DNA from: Chitinophaga vietnamensis
GTDB lineage: Bacteria > Bacteroidota > Bacteroidia > Chitinophagales > Chitinophagaceae
Reading direction: 5' to 3'
Assembly (NCBI RefSeq): GCF_902167635.1
Contig: NZ_CABHMS010000010.1
Span: forward strand, 170,449 to 234,448
DNA length: 64,000 bases
Positions 63,922 through 64,000 of this stretch are shown here, one piece after another (position 1 is the stretch's first letter; each line of letters starts with the position of its first letter). The translations under genes and the position numbers were made by a program. Under the pieces are notes generated by a model. It saw only the letters and a program-made list of their open reading frames with translations. It did not search any database and was not told where the DNA came from.

Positions 63922-64000
63922 GGTGAAAAATACCTTTTTTGGGGATGTGTATTTTTAGTATCTTAGGAGAATGTATAAAGGGGCAGGCCTCGCGATATCG

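Overview
The window looks like a chromosomal segment of a Bacteroidota bacterium, most likely a Chitinophaga-like member of the Chitinophagaceae. The support is a SusC/SusD pair behind an ECF-sigma/FecR pair, PorP/SprF and CHU_C (type IX secretion) proteins, a LytTR regulator with a propeller-type sensor kinase, -7 boxes of the TAnnTTTG type, and a class I lanthipeptide locus whose precursors carry GG leaders. No rRNA, tRNA, CRISPR array, transposase or phage gene is visible.

Layout. 1-545: eight tandem copies of a ~53-bp hairpin repeat followed by two inverted variants. 648-8381: a lanthipeptide operon with three precursors (33-residue GG leaders), a hairpin, LanC cyclase, full-length LanB dehydratase, a C39-peptidase ABC exporter and a very short HlyD-like adaptor. 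8812-10246: an ECF sigma factor and an unusual cysteine-rich anti-sigma-like membrane protein. 10748-23804: a tightly packed seven-gene surface operon (PorP/SprF, OmpA/PD40 lipoprotein-like protein, a 2104-residue protein with 20 near-identical 82/90-residue modules, a CHU_C protein, and three small secreted paralogues), closed by a terminator. 24218-31289: an astacin-like lipoprotein protease, a glycoside-hydrolase remnant, three genes of unknown function, a divergent SDR, a desaturase and an LpxL-like acyltransferase; then a Kup potassium transporter to 33395.

33626-48517: ECF sigma and FecR anti-sigma, then eight genes with almost no spacing: SusC, SusD, a DUF4397-like lipoprotein, an ABC ATPase, a fused GldF-GldG permease, two MutS-like ATPases without mismatch-recognition domains, and an S41 protease. 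This combination is the best candidate in the window for an undescribed functional system. 48593-63779: mostly minus-strand genes: a double LamG lipoprotein, an alpha/beta hydrolase with an AraC regulator, a DKNYY/TPR protein, a TlpA-like thioredoxin (plus strand), a LytTR regulator with its sensor kinase, a small lipoprotein, a monohaem cytochrome-like protein and a 695-residue protein ending in a PA-IL-like lectin domain.

Two structural themes run through the intergenic DNA. One is a dispersed palindromic element with a shared 33-nt core, present three times (around 24045, 29268 and 50368). The other is a set of long, nearly perfect palindromes of unrelated sequence that begin at or close to stop codons (31322, 48512, 50602, 60015, 61609). 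All functional statements rest on reading motifs by eye; no database search was run.
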